Positions 6,097 through 9,544 of a stretch of 9,544 nucleotides of DNA are shown piece by piece. The translations under genes were made by a program, and so were the position numbers. Position 1 is the first letter of the stretch. Every line of letters starts with the position of its first letter. The notes beneath the pieces are model-generated. The model was not told where the DNA came from. It saw only the letters and a program-made list of their open reading frames with translations, and did no database searches. This DNA comes from Streptomyces griseus (GTDB lineage: Bacteria; Bacteroidota; Bacteroidia; Chitinophagales; Chitinophagaceae): assembly GCA_943323705.2 (NCBI GenBank), contig CALPIT020000083.1:1-9544 (forward strand), read 5' to 3'.

Positions 6097-7359
6097 TTTC
6101 ATAATATTGAGGTCTTTTCCATTCCAATCCGGAAAGAGGGTTTCGTTATTTTTCAACATCAAATGCTTAGTGGCAACTTCACTGAAAACCGTTCTGAAAT
6201 CTGTGGTTACGGCCAAATCCCTCCCATCTTCAAGATTTTCAATAGCCAAAGGTTTGATGTCTCCAAAAACATTTCCACCATTCAAGTGATTCCCGATAAT
6301 AAAATTACAGGAGGCTCTGCCATGGTCAGTTCCACCAGTTCCATTTTGCTTTACGGTTCTGCCAAATTCTGTCATCGTCATTATAGTAACCTCATCCTGA
6401 TAAGCACCTCCTAGATCTGTCCAAAATGCAGTAATACTATTAGCGAGATCTGATGCATTTCTGGCGAAAGTACCTCTTTCAGTACCTTGATTAAAATGAG
6501 TGTCCCAGCCTGTTGATTCAGCAAATCCTATTTCCAAACCAACATCTGCTTTAATTAATTGTGCCAGTTGTTTCATCGCATTACCCAAATTTGATTTAGG
6601 GTATTCGGAACCGTTAGCAGGTGTATATTTTTTAACATCAATACCAGATAACATATTAACCGCCTCAAAAGTTTCTTTACCCGCTGAGTGAAACATTTCA
6701 TTTGTGGTCTGATCATATAAATCTTCAAAACTTTTTGCTGTGCTGTTTACATCAATTTTGTTTTTAGCAGGACGTAATGAAAAGTCGTTCAAATTGGTAA
6801 CAGAAATTGTAGCATTTGGACCATAAAAAGAACGAGGTGTTGATGGTGTAATGCTTACCGCTCTAAAGGGTGTTGCTTCATGCCCCATCAAACCTATAGC
6901 ACGATTGAGCCAACCGGTTGGAGTTGATTTAAAAAAAGGTGTGCCTGTTTCCATATAATCCTGGGCATCAAAATGAGAACGGGAATTATTAGGAGAACCA
7001 ATACCATGAACGATTGAAAGCTGTTTGTTTTTAAATAACATTTCAAAAGCAGCAAAAGATGGATGCAAACCAAATCTGCCATCTAAATCAATTAATGGTG
7101 TTGCATTCCCTTTTCTTACTGGACTCATGAAAATGGTAGGCCTTGCTGCTTTCAGAAACTCATCTGTGAATGGAGTTACCGCCATCAATCCATCCATGGC
7201 GCCACGTTGAAAAATACAAATCAATATTTTTTTCTTTTTATAAAGTTGTTCTGCTTTATATAATTGCGCCGCCTTTGCTACAAATGCAGGAATACCTCCC
7301 ATACCAATTCCAAAAACGGCAACTGCTCCTGATTTAATAAATGCTCTTCTACTACTCAT
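6088..7359 (-). CDS. DUF1501 family protein with Tat signal
   Basis: A 423-residue exported protein of the DUF1501 family, which belongs to the alkaline phosphatase/sulfatase-like superfamily as far as I recall; no reaction is firmly assigned. The N-terminus SRRAFIKSGAVAVFGIG (3-19) is a twin-arginine signal (S-R-R-x-F-I-K), with a likely cut near AKA at 28-30, so the protein is exported folded. Family motifs visible in order: ILICIFQRGAMDG at 45-57, FGLHPS at 96-101, SHFDAQDYMETG at 128-139, TEFGRT at 330-335, GGTDHG at 342-347 and DFRTVF at 387-392. The Asp, Glu and His residues in these motifs are candidate metal ligands. Length is normal and no motif is broken. The ATG at 7359 lies 10 bases after the DUF1800 stop, so the two form an operon. 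The stop codon lies inside the last codons of the convergent gene. Confidence 0.93.
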   Translation of the reverse strand: MSSRRAFIKSGAVAVFGIGMGGIPAFVAKAAQLYKAEQLYKKKKILICIFQRGAMDGLMAVTPFTDEFLKAARPTIFMSPVRKGNATPLIDLDGRFGLHPSFAAFEMLFKNKQLSIVHGIGSPNNSRSHFDAQDYMETGTPFFKSTPTGWLNRAIGLMGHEATPFRAVSITPSTPRSFYGPNATISVTNLNDFSLRPAKNKIDVNSTAKSFEDLYDQTTNEMFHSAGKETFEAVNMLSGIDVKKYTPANGSEYPKSNLGNAMKQLAQLIKADVGLEIGFAESTGWDTHFNQGTERGTFARNASDLANSITAFWTDLGGAYQDEVTIMTMTEFGRTVKQNGTGGTDHGRASCNFIIGNHLNGGNVFGDIKPLAIENLEDGRDLAVTTDFRTVFSEVATKHLMLKNNETLFPDWNGKDLNIMKSI

Positions 7360-7369
7360 TTTAATACAT

Positions 7370-9334
7370 TTATCTTCTTTGAAATTCGGGGGAACCGATG
7401 ATGATGCCTACAACCTGTGCGAGCATCTTTTTTAAGTTCATCACTTCGTTTTTATTCTTCTCTTCTTTCATTACAATTTCATCCGTCAATACCATTGTAG
7501 CATCAATATCTTGAGACAACATCATTTCGGGTTTATTGTTTTTCTGTGTGGCATCAATCACTCCGAAAACTCTTTCTTTCAAGTCAGGGGTTGTTAATAA
7601 TGGCGACAACCGTTTTATTGTATTTTCTTGATTCCTTTCCGGCAACAAAATGGAAGAATAGGTTACCAATGCTGAATTTGCACTTTCTGGTTCATGGTTG
7701 TTATTAAGTTGCAATAAATCACAACGGGTACCTCTGATTTGATTAGCGGCTATATCCAAACCAAAATTCATTCTGTTAAGCAGAGCGCCCGTATTGATCC
7801 AATAAGCTGCATTATCCGGAAAGCCTGTAGGAGCCTGAAAATAATAAATTTTTTGACCCATGCTTTCCATTTTTTTAAACAAAGGTAAAGCTGAATTAAT
7901 ATCTGCATTCAATGCTCTCGTGGCACTGATTACAAATTCAAATGGTGATTTTGTTTTTTGTCTAACTGAAGCTGTACTCCAGAATTCTTTTGACATTACC
8001 ATAGTCATCAGCACCAACTTTAAGTCTCCGTCTTTTTCTCTGAAAGTTTTTGCCATTCTATCAACCAGCGACTGTGGTGGATTGTCAGCAACAAAATATG
8101 TGGCTAGTTTTCTTGAAATAAAAACCGATGTGGATGGATGATGTGCTAGTAAATCAAGCAAAGCCATTCCTTCACTGTAACCATTACCCGAAGAAAATTC
8201 TTTTCCCAACACTTTCTTTTCTTTTATATCATGTCTGTTCATGGCAAAGAAAAAATCACCTTGGTGTACATATCCATTATCTGATAGTTTCTCATCTCCT
8301 ATTTTTTCTATTAATTTTCTCACGCCAGGTGCATAGCCATCTTCAAATGGATAAATGCTCCATCCAGTTAAAACCCTTGCTGCTTCCGTAACATCAGTTT
8401 GTGTATATCCCCCATCAACACCAAGTGTATGAAGTTCCATCAATTCTCTTGCGTAATTCTCGTTTAATCCTTTGTTTCTTCTGTTATTTTTAAGTTTTCT
8501 TATCGAAGCTTGAGATATTGAATCAGTTCCTTCTATTTTGCTTTCAAGGTATTTCTCCAGCCTTGAATCAGCCATTTTATTCTCGCTGTTTTCTATTGTA
8601 GATGAGCTAGTAAAATTATCCAAATAATAAAGCATAGCTGGCGAATGGGCAGTTGCAGATAATAGATCTTTGAATTTACCGGTAATATTAGGTCTTATCA
8701 CATCTCTCTCATAAGCAGGTGCCAACAAATTTAATTGTGGTTTGGTGATTGAAACATTGAAATGATTGAACCAGAAACTGGTAAGCACTTCAGATAATTG
8801 ATTGTTAGCATATCTTGCTCTAATAATTTTTTGGTTTATGAATTCTCTTACTAACTCTGCTTGTTGATGTAAATGTTTGCTGTCAAAATAAACTTTTATT
8901 CTTTCTTTTTCTTCGTCCTTATCAATAAGATTGATAGAATCTTTTGGAATTACTCCATCTGCTACAGCCATTCTCTTTAATTGCGATGGTTTAGGAAACA
9001 TTTTACTTACCTCTTCATTAGTAAGATTCAGAAATTGGAAGTCTGATAAATGTACATTCAACGAATCTTCATTATTTTTTCCTTCCAACTGATTTAGAAA
9101 CCATTTTTCAAGTCCAGTTTTCATTACCTCATCTACTAATCCGGGAGTGGCTCCATATGTAACCCTGCTGATTAAATGTGCAGCTGCTTCTCGCTTTGTT
9201 AGTCCTTGGGATAAGTATGGGAATACAAACGAATCTTCATTTTCAACATTCTTTTTTTCAGATTTAGGAATTGCCAATATAAAACTGCTGAGAACAATTA
9301 ATGCAGGCAATATCCAGTAAACAATTTTTCTCAC
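7370..9334 (-). CDS. DUF1800 family protein, exported or membrane-anchored
   Basis: A 654-residue DUF1800 protein of unknown biochemical role. Residues 6-22 form an N-terminal hydrophobic signal or anchor with no lipobox Cys and no twin arginine, so export is by Sec. Family motifs follow in order: HLISRVTYGATPG at 53-65, FWFNHFNVS at 187-195, the signature ENYARELMELHTLGVDGGYT at 292-311 continuing to RVLTGW at 320-325, HQGD at 357-360, HHPSTSVFISRKLATYFVADN at 398-418, APTGFPD at 501-507 and the ending GSPEFQRR. A charged helical insert (about 105-180) makes it longer than the shortest family members. The frame is closed by TAG immediately before the GTG at 9332-9334, and no ATG occurs before residue 71, so the start is GTG. 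It is the first gene of an operon with the DUF1501 gene, a recurrent pairing in Bacteroidota, suggesting that the two products act together in the envelope. Confidence 0.93.
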   Translation of the reverse strand: MRKIVYWILPALIVLSSFILAIPKSEKKNVENEDSFVFPYLSQGLTKREAAAHLISRVTYGATPGLVDEVMKTGLEKWFLNQLEGKNNEDSLNVHLSDFQFLNLTNEEVSKMFPKPSQLKRMAVADGVIPKDSINLIDKDEEKERIKVYFDSKHLHQQAELVREFINQKIIRARYANNQLSEVLTSFWFNHFNVSITKPQLNLLAPAYERDVIRPNITGKFKDLLSATAHSPAMLYYLDNFTSSSTIENSENKMADSRLEKYLESKIEGTDSISQASIRKLKNNRRNKGLNENYARELMELHTLGVDGGYTQTDVTEAARVLTGWSIYPFEDGYAPGVRKLIEKIGDEKLSDNGYVHQGDFFFAMNRHDIKEKKVLGKEFSSGNGYSEGMALLDLLAHHPSTSVFISRKLATYFVADNPPQSLVDRMAKTFREKDGDLKLVLMTMVMSKEFWSTASVRQKTKSPFEFVISATRALNADINSALPLFKKMESMGQKIYYFQAPTGFPDNAAYWINTGALLNRMNFGLDIAANQIRGTRCDLLQLNNNHEPESANSALVTYSSILLPERNQENTIKRLSPLLTTPDLKERVFGVIDATQKNNKPEMMLSQDIDATMVLTDEIVMKEEKNKNEVMNLKKMLAQVVGIIIGSPEFQRR

Positions 9335-9412
9335 CTAAATATTTATTTAAAAAATTAAGATAAGCACATTTCTTTTTATTTCAAGGCAAAAACAATTATT
9401 TAATATAAATAG

Positions 9413-9440
9413 TTGTAATAACCGAATAGTAATAATTTTG
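9413..9440 (+). promoter_or_regulatory. Bacteroidota-type promoter for the CDGSH-like gene
   Basis: TTG at 9413-9415 and TAATTTTG at 9433-9440 are separated by 17 bases. They fit the Bacteroidota consensus TTG-N17-23-TANNTTTG without a mismatch. Transcription would start at about 9445-9448, giving a very short leader before the ATG at 9459. This is the best promoter match I found in the window. Confidence 0.6.
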
Positions 9441-9458
9441 TCAAAAAATAGATTACAT

Positions 9459-9544
9459 ATGTCTTCAGCAAAAATTACCATTAGATCAAACGGTTCCATG
9501 AAATTGGAAGGAGATTTTGAAATTGTAGATGCCGCAGGAAATAA
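9459..9544 (+). CDS. CDGSH-type iron-sulfur protein, N-terminal fragment
   Basis: Only the first 28 codons are inside the window; the frame is open at the window edge. The fragment MSSAKITIRSNGSMKLEGDF continues with EIVDAAGN. This is how small Bacteroidota CDGSH-domain proteins begin: a beta-rich lead (ITI..NGS....GDFEIVD..G) before a cluster-binding CxC...C...H segment. The cysteine/histidine part lies beyond the window, so the family call rests on the lead alone. Such proteins are usually 70-80 residues and carry a 2Fe-2S cluster. No signal peptide is seen, so it should be cytoplasmic. It is divergent from the DUF1800 gene (124 bases between starts) and has its own promoter, so I see no functional link with that operon. 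Confidence 0.7.
   Translation, partial: MSSAKITIRSNGSMKLEGDFEIVDAAGN

Noticed and set aside
6107..7210. Several 60-83 residue frames overlapping the DUF1501 gene, on both strands
   Set aside because: All fall within a gene with intact family motifs along its length; none has a start or composition suggesting a real protein.
7860..8391. Plus-strand frames of 93 and 87 residues opposite the DUF1800 gene
   Set aside because: They lie opposite conserved family motifs of the DUF1800 protein and show no features of their own.
1..9544. Mobile element, phage or genomic island
   Set aside because: I see no transposase, integrase, long terminal inverted repeats, target-site duplications or tRNA, and base composition looks uniform by eye.

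Overview
The window is AT-rich and reads as part of a Bacteroidota chromosome, probably Chitinophagaceae or a close relative. The evidence is TANNTTTG-type -7 promoter boxes, starts without Shine-Dalgarno sequences, a lipoprotein signal followed by lysines, a DUF1800/DUF1501 pair and the start of a CDGSH-type iron-sulfur protein. The phylum is fairly secure; the family is an inference. I see no rRNA, tRNA, CRISPR array, transposase or phage gene.

Left part (1-2142). A plus-strand gene encodes an exported lipoprotein nuclease of the DNA/RNA non-specific endonuclease (NucA/Serratia nuclease) family, with an extra N-terminal beta-sandwich-like domain. Facing it, tail to tail across one hairpin, is a minus-strand gene whose protein matches NuiA, the inhibitor of Anabaena NucA. 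It keeps the FMSESEYPF motif and the C-terminal VET. The two look like a nuclease/immunity pair and are the most interesting item here.

Middle part (2143-4013). This holds a small minus-strand gene of unknown function with its own terminator, a 379-base gene-free stretch, and a plus-strand gene for a membrane-anchored coiled-coil protein of unknown function with a strong terminator. After it come five tandem octamers that contain a 28-bp perfect palindrome.

Right part (4014-9544). A minus-strand two-gene unit encodes a short membrane coiled-coil protein and a membrane-anchored alpha/beta hydrolase. A divergent plus-strand gene for a small two-helix membrane protein runs tail to tail into, and overlaps by 9 bases, a minus-strand operon. 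That operon encodes a DUF1800 protein followed by a Tat-exported DUF1501 protein, a pair often found together in Bacteroidota. The window ends in the first 28 codons of a CDGSH-like protein, transcribed away from the DUF1800 gene and preceded by the best promoter in the window.

Most products are predicted to be exported or membrane-bound. Apart from nuclease plus inhibitor, hydrolase plus coiled-coil protein, and DUF1800 plus DUF1501, I see no sign that the genes form one system.
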